A stretch of 6,815 nt of DNA from NCBI RefSeq assembly GCF_002498065.1, contig NZ_DAFZ01000018.1:1-6815 (forward strand), given 5' to 3'. Source of the DNA: Methanoculleus sp. UBA208. Its GTDB lineage: Archaea; Halobacteriota; Methanomicrobia; Methanomicrobiales; Methanoculleaceae. Position 1 is the first letter of the stretch. Each line of letters begins with the position of its first letter. The notes beneath the pieces are model-generated. The model searched no databases, was not told where the DNA came from, and saw only the letters and a list, made by a program, of their open reading frames with translations. This document shows, one piece after another, positions 1-4,873 of this stretch. Position numbers and translations under genes: made by a program.

Positions 1-9
1 ATCGCCATT

Positions 10-35
10 GGGGGAGGGGCTGACGGGGAGGGGGG
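10..35 (+). other. G-quadruplex-forming motif
   Basis: Four G runs of 5, 4, 4 and 6 bases (10-14, 16-19, 25-28, 30-35) are separated by loops of 1, 5 and 1 nt. This satisfies the standard four-tract G-quadruplex pattern with runs of at least four. The last two runs are also the left arm of the hairpin at 25-51, so the two folds exclude each other. Whether it forms in the cell is unknown. Confidence 0.6.
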
Positions 36-51
36 TGCTCCCCCCCTCCCC
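25..51. repeat. Perfect 11-bp G/C hairpin
   Basis: The left arm 25-35 (GGGGAGGGGGG) is fully complementary to the right arm 41-51 (CCCCCCTCCCC), with a 5-nt TGCTC loop. No T-run follows, so it is not a typical archaeal terminator. Its core, a G run then TGCT then a C run, recurs just after the cdc48 stop codon (3866-3879), which suggests a dispersed spacer element. Confidence 0.65.
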
Positions 52-109
52 TGTCTCTACCCCGTAAGGCTCTACCTGTGACCCCACCCCACCCGCGCTT
101 CGCGCTCCT

Positions 110-130
110 CCCCCGCCCCCGGGGCGGGGG
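110..130. repeat. G/C inverted repeat
   Basis: The arms 110-119 (CCCCCGCCCC) and 121-130 (GGGGCGGGGG) are perfectly complementary around one central base. In single-stranded form a few central pairs would open to make a loop. C runs upstream at 82-94 add to the strand asymmetry and could support a quadruplex on the minus strand. No function is evident. Confidence 0.5.
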
Positions 131-133
131 CAG

Positions 134-150
134 TCATGGCGATATCCCCA
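134..150 (+). repeat. Spacer motif copy 1
   Basis: TCATGGCGATATCCCCA here matches TCATGGCGACATCCCTA at 4638-4654 in 15 of 17 positions, in the same orientation. Both copies lie in non-coding spacers. The mismatches are C/T transitions. Function unknown. Confidence 0.4.
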
Positions 151-326
151 CGGAAGCCGTTGACGAGGTTGCGTGGCTGTGGGATGGGCAGGCATTGCAG
201 GGACTATCTTATGCAGGAACTGTTGCACACAAATCCCATCCATCCATCGACTCCCCACCACCGCCCGAACCCAAAACCGCACCATTATCGCCTCCCTCAC
301 CCACGATCACATAAGAGGACAGCCCA

Positions 327-743
327 ATGAAACCCGAAAATGAAAAGCTGATTGACGATTTCCTCGCCCACGCAGGCGACCTCGGCGACGACATCACGGA
401 GGACGTGGAGGAGATGCTCGGCGTCGTCCCGTTCATCTTCCACATCCTCCGGGACCGGCCCGAGTCTTTCGCGCTCTCCACCCTCGCCGACTACCGGATC
501 TCCCGGCCCGACTCCCTCGATCCGAAAACCGCGGAGCTGATCGCCGTTGCGGCCGCCGCAGGTGCCGGTGCGGACAGCTGCTTAAAGGTCCACATCGGGG
601 CCGCCCTGAAGGAAGGCGCGTCCCGCGACGAGATCCTCGACGTCCTCCTCATCGCCGCGATGATAGGAAAGACCCGGGTCCTTGCGTCCTCCCTCCGCCG
701 GTTCCGGGAGGTCTGCGGCGACGGGCAGGACGCGGAGAAGTAG
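327..743 (+). CDS. AhpD/carboxymuconolactone decarboxylase-family protein
   Basis: This 138-residue alpha-helical protein matches the carboxymuconolactone decarboxylase/AhpD-like fold. The core spans about residues 43-125 and carries a helix with E70, an Ala/Gly-rich stretch, then C85 and H89 followed by the family-type segment GAALKEGASRDEILDVLLIA. In redox-active AhpD proteins a CxxCxxxH motif supplies two cysteines; here the first position is A82, so only C85 and H89 remain and a CxxC disulfide cannot form. A different, non-thioredoxin-like reaction or a partner thiol is therefore likely; C130 near the C terminus is the only other cysteine. The acidic N-terminal 30 residues are additional to the core. 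Start ATG 327 follows AGAGGA (314-319) at 7-nt spacing. The next gene has its own promoter, so this is probably monocistronic. The substrate cannot be told from sequence. Confidence 0.85.
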   Translation: MKPENEKLIDDFLAHAGDLGDDITEDVEEMLGVVPFIFHILRDRPESFALSTLADYRISRPDSLDPKTAELIAVAAAAGAGADSCLKVHIGAALKEGASRDEILDVLLIAAMIGKTRVLASSLRRFREVCGDGQDAEK

Positions 744-767
744 GCCGCCCCTGCCCTTTGGCATGCA

Positions 768-778
768 TACTTTATGGT
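768..778 (+). promoter_or_regulatory. TATA box of the cyclo-ligase gene
   Basis: CTTTATGG at 770-777 resembles an archaeal TATA box. With the usual offset of about 26-27 nt, transcription would begin near 800-803, at or just before the ATG at 803. No Shine-Dalgarno sequence precedes that ATG, so a leaderless mRNA is the simplest reading. The box lies inside the longer TTG-initiated frame that starts at 758, which argues against that start. Confidence 0.5.
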
Positions 779-802
779 CTGATTGAGCCAAACTCTCTTA
801 CA

Positions 803-1378
803 ATGAGCCAGACAAAGGCGGCCCTCCGCGAGCAGGCAAAAGAGGCGCGGTCCCTCCTCTCCCCTGCGGAGATCGCCACGTACAGTGCAAGCATCGAAGA
901 AAAACTCCTCGGCATCCTCGACGGCTTTACGACCGTCATGGTCTACGCCTCGAAAACCCCGGAGGCCGAGACCGAAGGCCTGATCGCGGCCCTGGACCGC
1001 CGGGGCGTGCGGGTCGTCGTGCCCATCATCGAACGGGATACCTGCAGCCTCCGCCTCTCCTACCTGCCGGACCCCGCGGTCCTCGTCCCAAGCACTTTTG
1101 ACGTCCCGGAACCGATCGGCCACGAACTTCCGGCCCGGCCCGAGGACGTCGAGGTCGTCGTCATACCGATGCTCGCCTTCGACGCCGAAGGAAATCGGCT
1201 CGGCTACGGCGCGGGGTACTACGACCGCTTCCTCTGCAGGTACCCGCACCCGAAAAAGATCGGCATCGCGTTCTCCTGCCAGCAGGCAGAGCGCATTCCT
1301 GCCGACGAAAACGATGTGAAGATGGATTACATCGTTACGGAAAAGGGGATTATCCGGCATAATAGAAGGGCCGTTTAG
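803..1378 (+). CDS. 5-formyltetrahydrofolate cyclo-ligase family protein
   Basis: This 191-residue protein belongs to the 5-formyl-THF cyclo-ligase (methenyltetrahydrofolate synthetase) family, which converts 5-formyl-THF to 5,10-methenyl-THF using ATP in the cytosol. Visible signatures are a basic N-terminal helix (K5 to R16), VVVIPMLAFDAEGNRLGYG (118-136) leading into GAGYYDRFL (136-144), the family's hallmark loop, and a C-terminal GIAFSCQ...RIP...DYIVTE block (154-180). The canonical third loop glycine (GGGYYDR) is alanine here (A137), and the usual His-Asp near the end is N170-D171. Length is normal for the family. ATG 803 fits the family N terminus; an in-frame TTG at 758 would add 15 unrelated residues across the promoter. 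Methanogens mainly use tetrahydromethanopterin, so the true substrate is uncertain. Confidence 0.88.
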   Translation: MSQTKAALREQAKEARSLLSPAEIATYSASIEEKLLGILDGFTTVMVYASKTPEAETEGLIAALDRRGVRVVVPIIERDTCSLRLSYLPDPAVLVPSTFDVPEPIGHELPARPEDVEVVVIPMLAFDAEGNRLGYGAGYYDRFLCRYPHPKKIGIAFSCQQAERIPADENDVKMDYIVTEKGIIRHNRRAV

Positions 1379-1393
1379 GGAAAATTATAAATA
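1376..1393 (+). promoter_or_regulatory. cdc48 promoter: BRE plus TATA box
   Basis: A purine-rich stretch GGGAAAA (1378-1384) sits directly upstream of TTATAAATA (1385-1393), the arrangement of an archaeal BRE and TATA box and the strongest promoter in the window. The expected transcription start is near 1414-1417, giving a leader of about 25-28 nt with a ribosome binding site. The box begins immediately after the stop codon of the cyclo-ligase gene. Confidence 0.7.
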
Positions 1394-1423
1394 CTAGCCT
1401 GCACTTACCTATGGTAAACCTAC

Positions 1424-1431
1424 AGGAGGAG
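1424..1431 (+). promoter_or_regulatory. Ribosome binding site of cdc48
   Basis: AGGAGGAG closely matches the complement of the archaeal 16S rRNA tail. It lies only 1-2 nt before an in-frame TTG (1433) but about 10 nt before ATG 1442, so it supports the ATG as the start. Confidence 0.7.
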
Positions 1432-1441
1432 ATTGTTCAAC

Positions 1442-3865
1442 ATGGCCAATACCGAATCCGTTGAGGTAACCATCAAGGAGGCGGCTCACGAAGACGCCGG
1501 CCGGGGAATCGCCAGACTGAGCATCGACGCCATGAAGGCTCTCGGTCTCGTCAGCGGCGACGTCGTCGAGATCGAGGGGCGCCAGAAGGCGGCGACGCTC
1601 GTATGGCCCGGCTTCCCCCAGGACACCGGCAAGGCGATCCTGCGCATCGACGGCAACACCCGGAGCAACGTCGGGGCGGGGATCGACGACAACGTCCGGA
1701 TCAGGAAGACCGAAGCAGGCTACGCAAAGAAGGTGACCATCCAGCCGACCCAGCCCATCCGCCTTGTCGGCGGCGAGCAGTACCTGGGAAGGATCCTCCG
1801 CGGCCGGCCGGTCACCGAGGGCCAGCTCATCCGGGTCAGCATCCTCGGCAACCCGCTCACGTTCGCGATCGCCAAGGTGGCCCCGAAAGGCATCGCCATC
1901 GTCACCGACAGCACCGAGATCGAGCTGAAGGAGACCCCGTATGAGCCCAAAGAGGGGAAGCGCGAGGTGGCGGGCGACGTCCACTACGAGGATATCGGCG
2001 GTCTCGACCGCGAGCTGCAGCTCGTCCGCGAGATGATCGAGCTCCCGCTCCGGCACCCCGAACTCTTCGAACGCCTCGGCATCGAACCCCCGAAAGGCGT
2101 CCTGCTCTACGGCCCGCCCGGAACGGGGAAGACGCTGATCGCAAAAGCGGTGGCAAACGAGGTGGACGCTCACTTCATCACGCTCTCGGGCCCCGAGATC
2201 ATGAGCAAGTACTACGGCGAGTCCGAAGAGCGCCTGCGTGAGGTCTTTGAGGAAGCGCAGGAGAACGCGCCCTCGATCATCTTCATCGACGAGATCGACT
2301 CGATCGCGCCCAAGCGCGAAGAGGTGAAGGGCGAGGTCGAGCGCCGGATTGTTGCCCAGTTGCTCGCCCTGATGGACGGGTTGAAGACCCGGGGGCAGGT
2401 GGTGGTGATCGCCGCAACAAACATCCCGGACATCATCGACCCTGCTCTGCGGCGCGGCGGTCGGTTCGACCGCGAGATCGAGATCGGCATCCCGGACACC
2501 AAAGGGAGACAGCAGATCTTTCAGATCCACACGCGGGGCATGCCGCTTGCCGATGACGTGAACCTCGACGACTATGCCCGCTCCACGCACGGTTTCGTCG
2601 GCGCCGACATCGCGCTGCTTGCAAAAGAGGCGGCGATGCACGCATTGCGCGGGATCATACCGCAGATCAAGATCGAGGAGGAGATCCCCACCGAGGTCAT
2701 GGACCAGCTCCGCGTGACGAACGAGGACTTCATCGAAGCGCATAAGCACGTCGAGCCGAGCGCGATGCGAGAGGTGCTCGTAGAGATCCCCGACGTCAAC
2801 TGGGAGGACGTCGGCGGTCTCGAAGACGTAAAGGGAGAACTGGCGGAGGCCGTTGAGTGGCCGCTCAAATATCCGGAGATATTCGCCTCGCTTGACACCG
2901 AACCCCCCCGCGGCATCCTTCTCTTCGGGCCCCCGGGGACAGGCAAGACACTCCTTGCAAAGGCGGTCGCTAACGAGAGCGAAAGCAATTTCATCTCCGT
3001 AAAGGGCCCGGAACTCCTCTCGAAGTGGGTCGGGGAGTCGGAACGCGGCGTTCGTCAGGTCTTCAGGAAAGCCCGGCAAGCAGCACCGTCGATTATCTTT
3101 TTCGACGAGATTGACGCGCTTATGCCTAAACGCGGATCTTATATAGGATCGTCGCACGTAACTGAAAGTGTGGTAAGCCAGATCCTGACAGAGCTCGACG
3201 GCCTCGAAGAGCTCAACAATGTCGTGGTTCTCGGCGCTACCAACCGCCCGGACATGTTGGACGAGGCGCTGCTTCGCCCCGGCAGATTGGACCGGATCAT
3301 CTACGTTCCACCGCCTGACCGGGAAGGCAGAAAGAAGATCTTCGAAGTATACCTCAAAAAGAAGGAGCTCCTTGCGAACGACGTGAGCATCGAGGAACTG
3401 GTCGACAGGACCGAGGGTTACGTCGGAGCCGATATCGAGGCACTGGTCCGCGAAGCAAAGACTTCCGCCATGCGCGAATTCATCGTTGCGATGGGTGGGA
3501 AGACCGAGGAAGAACGGCGCCAGGCGATCGGCAACGTGAGGATCACAAAGAACCACTTCGAAGATGCCCTCACCCGCGTGAGAGGCACGCTCGATATCGA
3601 CCGGCTGGAAGAGAACGAACGCCACTCCTGGCAGATCCTCTACAACCAGGAACAGCGGTCGGCACTCGAAGATGCCGTCTCGACCATCAACCGTGCAGGA
3701 ATGCGGGAGACGGGAAAGATCGAGCAGGAAGTCAAGGATCTGACAAAGGCCCTCAAAGATGCGGTCTACCAGAGGAAGAAAGACTTCGGCGAGATCAAGC
3801 GCCTCACAAAGGAGTTGAAGGCCAAAATAGAACGCCCGCTGCCCCAGACGGCTACGGCGTTCTGA
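1442..3865 (+). CDS. cdc48: Cdc48/VAT-type AAA+ ATPase (p97 homologue)
   Basis: This 807-residue unfoldase of the archaeal VAT/Cdc48 group forms hexamers that thread and unfold proteins using ATP in the cytoplasm. The order is N-terminal double-psi-barrel and clamp domain (about 1-180), D1 ATPase and D2 ATPase. D1 has Walker A GPPGTGKT (224-231) and Walker B IIFIDEID (279-286); D2 has Walker A (496-503) and IIFFDEID (551-558). Both catalytic glutamates are intact (E284, E556). Pore loops are KYYGESE in D1 and KWVGESE in D2. Arginine-finger regions RRGGRFDRE and RPGRLDR are present. After D2 a charged extension from about residue 725 to 807 contains heptad-like hydrophobic spacing typical of coiled coil, and the protein ends TATAF, without a penultimate-Tyr HbYX proteasome-docking motif. 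It has its own promoter and is followed 77 nt later by hsp20 on the same strand, probably cotranscribed. Confidence 0.97.
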   Translation: MANTESVEVTIKEAAHEDAGRGIARLSIDAMKALGLVSGDVVEIEGRQKAATLVWPGFPQDTGKAILRIDGNTRSNVGAGIDDNVRIRKTEAGYAKKVTIQPTQPIRLVGGEQYLGRILRGRPVTEGQLIRVSILGNPLTFAIAKVAPKGIAIVTDSTEIELKETPYEPKEGKREVAGDVHYEDIGGLDRELQLVREMIELPLRHPELFERLGIEPPKGVLLYGPPGTGKTLIAKAVANEVDAHFITLSGPEIMSKYYGESEERLREVFEEAQENAPSIIFIDEIDSIAPKREEVKGEVERRIVAQLLALMDGLKTRGQVVVIAATNIPDIIDPALRRGGRFDREIEIGIPDTKGRQQIFQIHTRGMPLADDVNLDDYARSTHGFVGADIALLAKEAAMHALRGIIPQIKIEEEIPTEVMDQLRVTNEDFIEAHKHVEPSAMREVLVEIPDVNWEDVGGLEDVKGELAEAVEWPLKYPEIFASLDTEPPRGILLFGPPGTGKTLLAKAVANESESNFISVKGPELLSKWVGESERGVRQVFRKARQAAPSIIFFDEIDALMPKRGSYIGSSHVTESVVSQILTELDGLEELNNVVVLGATNRPDMLDEALLRPGRLDRIIYVPPPDREGRKKIFEVYLKKKELLANDVSIEELVDRTEGYVGADIEALVREAKTSAMREFIVAMGGKTEEERRQAIGNVRITKNHFEDALTRVRGTLDIDRLEENERHSWQILYNQEQRSALEDAVSTINRAGMRETGKIEQEVKDLTKALKDAVYQRKKDFGEIKRLTKELKAKIERPLPQTATAF

Positions 3866-3904
3866 GGGAGTGCTCCCCCATGGGGCGCTCCCCCCAGGAG
3901 GGGT
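3866..3904. repeat. Overlapping G/C palindromes after cdc48
   Basis: Starting at the base after the cdc48 stop, several alternative hairpins overlap: GGGAG/CTCCC (3866-3877), the perfect palindrome CCCCATGGGG (3876-3885), GGGG-CGCT-CCCC (3882-3893), and CCCC/GGGG using 3892-3903. The GGGAGTGCTCCCCC core resembles the hairpin at 25-51. No T-run follows, so termination is unlikely. An RNA processing, stability or translation role for the cdc48-hsp20 transcript is possible. The AGGAGGGG at 3896-3903 could be sequestered in one of these folds. Confidence 0.5.
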
Positions 3905-3905
3905 A

Positions 3906-3956
3906 ATGCGACCCTCTCATCAGCAGAGACAGAAACTACGTGATGCACATGAGTGA
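3906..3956 (+). CDS. Possible 16-codon upstream ORF overlapping hsp20
   Basis: ATG 3906 opens a frame of 16 codons (MRPSHQQRQKLRDAHE) ending at TGA 3954-3956. It is preceded by AGGAGGGG (3896-3903), the best ribosome binding site in this gap, although the spacing to ATG is very short. The stop lies a few bases past the candidate hsp20 starts at 3943 and 3949, in a different frame, which would allow translational coupling or reinitiation. The hsp20 starts themselves lack a clear Shine-Dalgarno sequence. The peptide resembles nothing I know, and it may not be translated. Confidence 0.2.
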   Translation: MRPSHQQRQKLRDAHE

Positions 3957-4401
3957 CAGCCCAGCAGACATCTTCCAGCAACTCAACGAACTGATGAAAC
4001 GCCTCATGGAGCAGGGGCTCAAAGAGCAGGGAGATCAGGACAGGCCGTTTGCCTACGGATTCAAGATCGTCCTCCATGACGCCGGCAAGACGGAGACAGC
4101 GGCAGAAGAAGCGGCTCCAGCAGCGGAGCCGGGAGAACCCTCCTCCGAGGGGACCATCGAGCCGATAGCTGAGATGTATACGACCGATGACGACGTGACG
4201 GTGGCAATCGATCTCCCTGGTGTCGATAAGGAGGATATCCACCTGTCACTCATCAACGGGACATTGACGATCATCGCAGGCGGCAACCAGCTGACTTCGG
4301 TGGAGGTGCCGGCCGTGGACGCCGACTCCATGCAGTCGAACTACAAGCACGGCGTCCTGGAGGTCAAATTCTCCCGGGGCAAGTCGATCAGGATCGACTG
4401 A
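3943..4401 (+). CDS. hsp20: Small heat shock protein (Hsp20/alpha-crystallin)
   Basis: This 152-residue ATP-independent holdase would bind unfolding proteins in the cytoplasm. Residues 8-28 form an amphipathic helix (FQQLNELMKRLMEQ). Residues 36-46 (FAYGFKIVLHD) resemble the short N-terminal strand segment of an archaeal Hsp20 subgroup. An Ala/Glu/Pro linker (50-70) follows, then the alpha-crystallin domain (74-152) with DLPGVDKEDI (90-99), NGTLTI (105-110) and the signature KHGVLEV (135-141). The stretch between NGTL and HGVL is short: the usual long loop with strand beta-6, used for dimer exchange in many prokaryotic sHSPs, is largely missing. No C-terminal IxI motif is evident; the tail is SIRID. 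Start choice is uncertain among GTG 3940, ATG 3943 and ATG 3949, since none has a good ribosome site. It follows cdc48 without an obvious promoter, suggesting joint expression of holdase and unfoldase. Confidence 0.9.
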   Translation: MHMSDSPADIFQQLNELMKRLMEQGLKEQGDQDRPFAYGFKIVLHDAGKTETAAEEAAPAAEPGEPSSEGTIEPIAEMYTTDDDVTVAIDLPGVDKEDIHLSLINGTLTIIAGGNQLTSVEVPAVDADSMQSNYKHGVLEVKFSRGKSIRID

Positions 4402-4413
4402 GACGCCAGAGTG

Positions 4414-4451
4414 CCTGCCGGCCAAAACCCGGCAGGGCCACAATACTTTTT
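4414..4451 (+). terminator. Hairpin plus T-run terminator after hsp20
   Basis: A perfect 8-bp stem CCTGCCGG (4414-4421) / CCGGCAGG (4429-4436) with a 7-nt loop is followed 10 nt later by TTTTT (4447-4451). It sits 12 nt past the hsp20 stop, so it most likely ends the cdc48-hsp20 transcript. The T-run alone would be a typical archaeal termination signal. Confidence 0.6.
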
Positions 4452-4469
4452 CACCGGCAGCAACTTCCG

Positions 4470-4510
4470 CCTGCAGAGAGACCGGCAGGTGCCGGGCGCG
4501 AGGCTGCAGG
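4470..4510. repeat. Nested inverted repeat
   Basis: The outer arms CCTGCAG (4470-4476) and CTGCAGG (4504-4510) enclose the inner palindrome CCGGCA-GG-TGCCGG (4482-4495). As RNA this would be a two-stem hairpin with an internal loop. CCGGCAG also occurs at 4429 and 4454, so the same heptamer appears three times within about 60 nt. A pyrimidine-rich stretch follows (4516-4536). Function unknown. Confidence 0.4.
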
Positions 4511-4637
4511 GAATACGCCTCTTCTTTCTATCCCCCAATCATTCAAACCTTCCTCCCGACGTCATCAGGACCGCACCTGGCGGAGAGGACGCGCGATAGG
4601 CATCGGGGCCGTCAAACGCGATTTTCGGAAATACTGC

Positions 4638-4654
4638 TCATGGCGACATCCCTA
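4638..4654 (+). repeat. Spacer motif copy 2
   Basis: TCATGGCGACATCCCTA repeats the motif at 134-150 with two transitions and the same orientation. Its last bases overlap the right arm of the CGATAGG/CCTATCG inverted repeat. Confidence 0.4.
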
Positions 4655-4695
4655 TCGACTCCAGACCAGGTAAAAACGATAAAATAAGTAAAAAA

Positions 4696-4703
4696 AAGTA
4701 TAG
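4696..4703 (+). promoter_or_regulatory. TATA-like box of the candidate small RNA
   Basis: AAAGTATA at 4695-4702 lies at the end of an AT-rich block (4672-4703) in an otherwise GC-rich genome. A second TATA-like string, GATAAAATAAG, sits at 4679-4689. The first would place a transcription start near 4726. It lies too far upstream of fbp to be the obvious promoter for that gene, because a T-run terminator intervenes. Confidence 0.4.
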
Positions 4704-4725
4704 CGGTCTCGGGGCCATTATCGGG

Positions 4726-4793
4726 CACACGTGCAGCGAAGGATTGCCGCGAAGGACGATCCTGAAAATTGGTTGCCGCAGCCAACCTTTTTT
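4726..4793 (+). ncRNA. Candidate small RNA of about 70 nt
   Basis: The stretch lies between a TATA-like box and a strong hairpin-T6 terminator. It contains GCAC/GTGC (4725-4734), AGGAT (4740-4744) / ATCCT (4759-4763) with a 14-nt loop, and the terminal stem 4769-4785. Two direct copies of GCGAAGGA (4736-4743 and 4749-4756) lie in or near the middle loop and could act as exposed binding sites. No C/D-box pair or H/ACA layout is convincing, and there is no open frame. The 5' end is inferred from promoter spacing only. The alternative is an fbp leader with an attenuator, with transcription continuing into 4874. Confidence 0.3.
4769..4793 (+). terminator. Hairpin plus T6 terminator upstream of fbp
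   Basis: TTGGTTG (4769-4775) pairs with CAGCCAA (4779-4785), seven pairs including one G-U, with a 3-nt loop. CC then T6 (4788-4793) follows at once. This is the most terminator-like structure in the window, yet no protein gene ends just upstream, which is why a small RNA or attenuation is suspected. Confidence 0.55.
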
Positions 4794-4810
4794 CAAGGCA
4801 GCAACACCTA

Positions 4811-4870
4811 CATATACAGTAATATCTATCTACTAGTCGTAAGGGCTATGCCCGTCCAGGTAGTGGTGAT
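4811..4870 (+). promoter_or_regulatory. fbp promoter, leader hairpin and ribosome site
   Basis: CATATACAG (4811-4819) is a TATA-like box, putting the likely start near 4840. The resulting leader of about 34 nt contains GGGC-TAT-GCCC (4843-4853), a short hairpin, and GGTGAT (4865-4870), which matches the right half of the archaeal ribosome binding consensus just before ATG 4874. Alternative AT-rich boxes at 4820-4829 are possible. Confidence 0.5.
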
Positions 4871-4873
4871 TAT

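Larger units (their letters stand above)
1..326. other. Non-coding GC-run-rich spacer
   Basis: I see no convincing gene here. The open frames across it translate to low-complexity Pro/Arg/His-rich peptides with no recognisable domain and no ribosome binding site. It holds G and C runs, two strong inverted repeats (25-51 and 110-130), a small GCGC-TTC-GCGC hairpin (95-105), and one copy of a 17-nt motif seen again at 4638-4654. Weak TATA-like stretches lie near 206-212 and 282-288. The second would give a short leader for the gene at 327, but neither is strong. Confidence 0.6.
4402..4873. other. Structured 472-nt spacer between hsp20 and fbp
   Basis: No protein gene is supported here; the longest open frame (from GTG 4411) runs through the terminator and has low-complexity composition. 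In order it holds the hsp20 terminator, a nested inverted repeat (4470-4510), a long-range inverted repeat CGATAGG (4594-4600) / CCTATCG (4651-4657) enclosing an ATTT-TCGG-AAAT hairpin (4621-4632), an AT-rich block (4672-4703), a candidate small RNA with terminator, and the fbp promoter and leader. Confidence 0.6.

Noticed and set aside
78..330. Open frames on the + strand (78-314 and 136-330)
   Set aside because: Pro/Arg/His-rich low-complexity translations from a G/C-run spacer, with no domain and no ribosome site.
758..802. Extended TTG start for the cyclo-ligase gene
   Set aside because: It adds 15 residues unlike the family, has no ribosome site, and includes the likely TATA box.
1433..1441. 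TTG start for cdc48
   Set aside because: The ribosome site ends only 1-2 nt before it; ATG 1442 has workable spacing and a family-like N terminus.
3138..3147. TATA-like TTATATAGG inside cdc48
   Set aside because: It falls within the conserved D2 coding region about 800 nt before hsp20; there is no other sign of an internal promoter.
1409..3625. 738-codon open frame on the minus strand
   Set aside because: It lies antisense to the unmistakable cdc48 gene and arises from high-GC codon use; its translation shows no recognisable domain order.
4411..4599. 62-codon open frame after hsp20
   Set aside because: It starts at a GTG in the terminator hairpin, lacks a ribosome site and has no recognisable domain.
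4555..4800. C/D-box guide RNA
   Set aside because: A CTGATGA-like string on the minus strand near 4562-4568 has no matching D box at a suitable distance, and the + strand has CTGA (4763-4766) but no C box.
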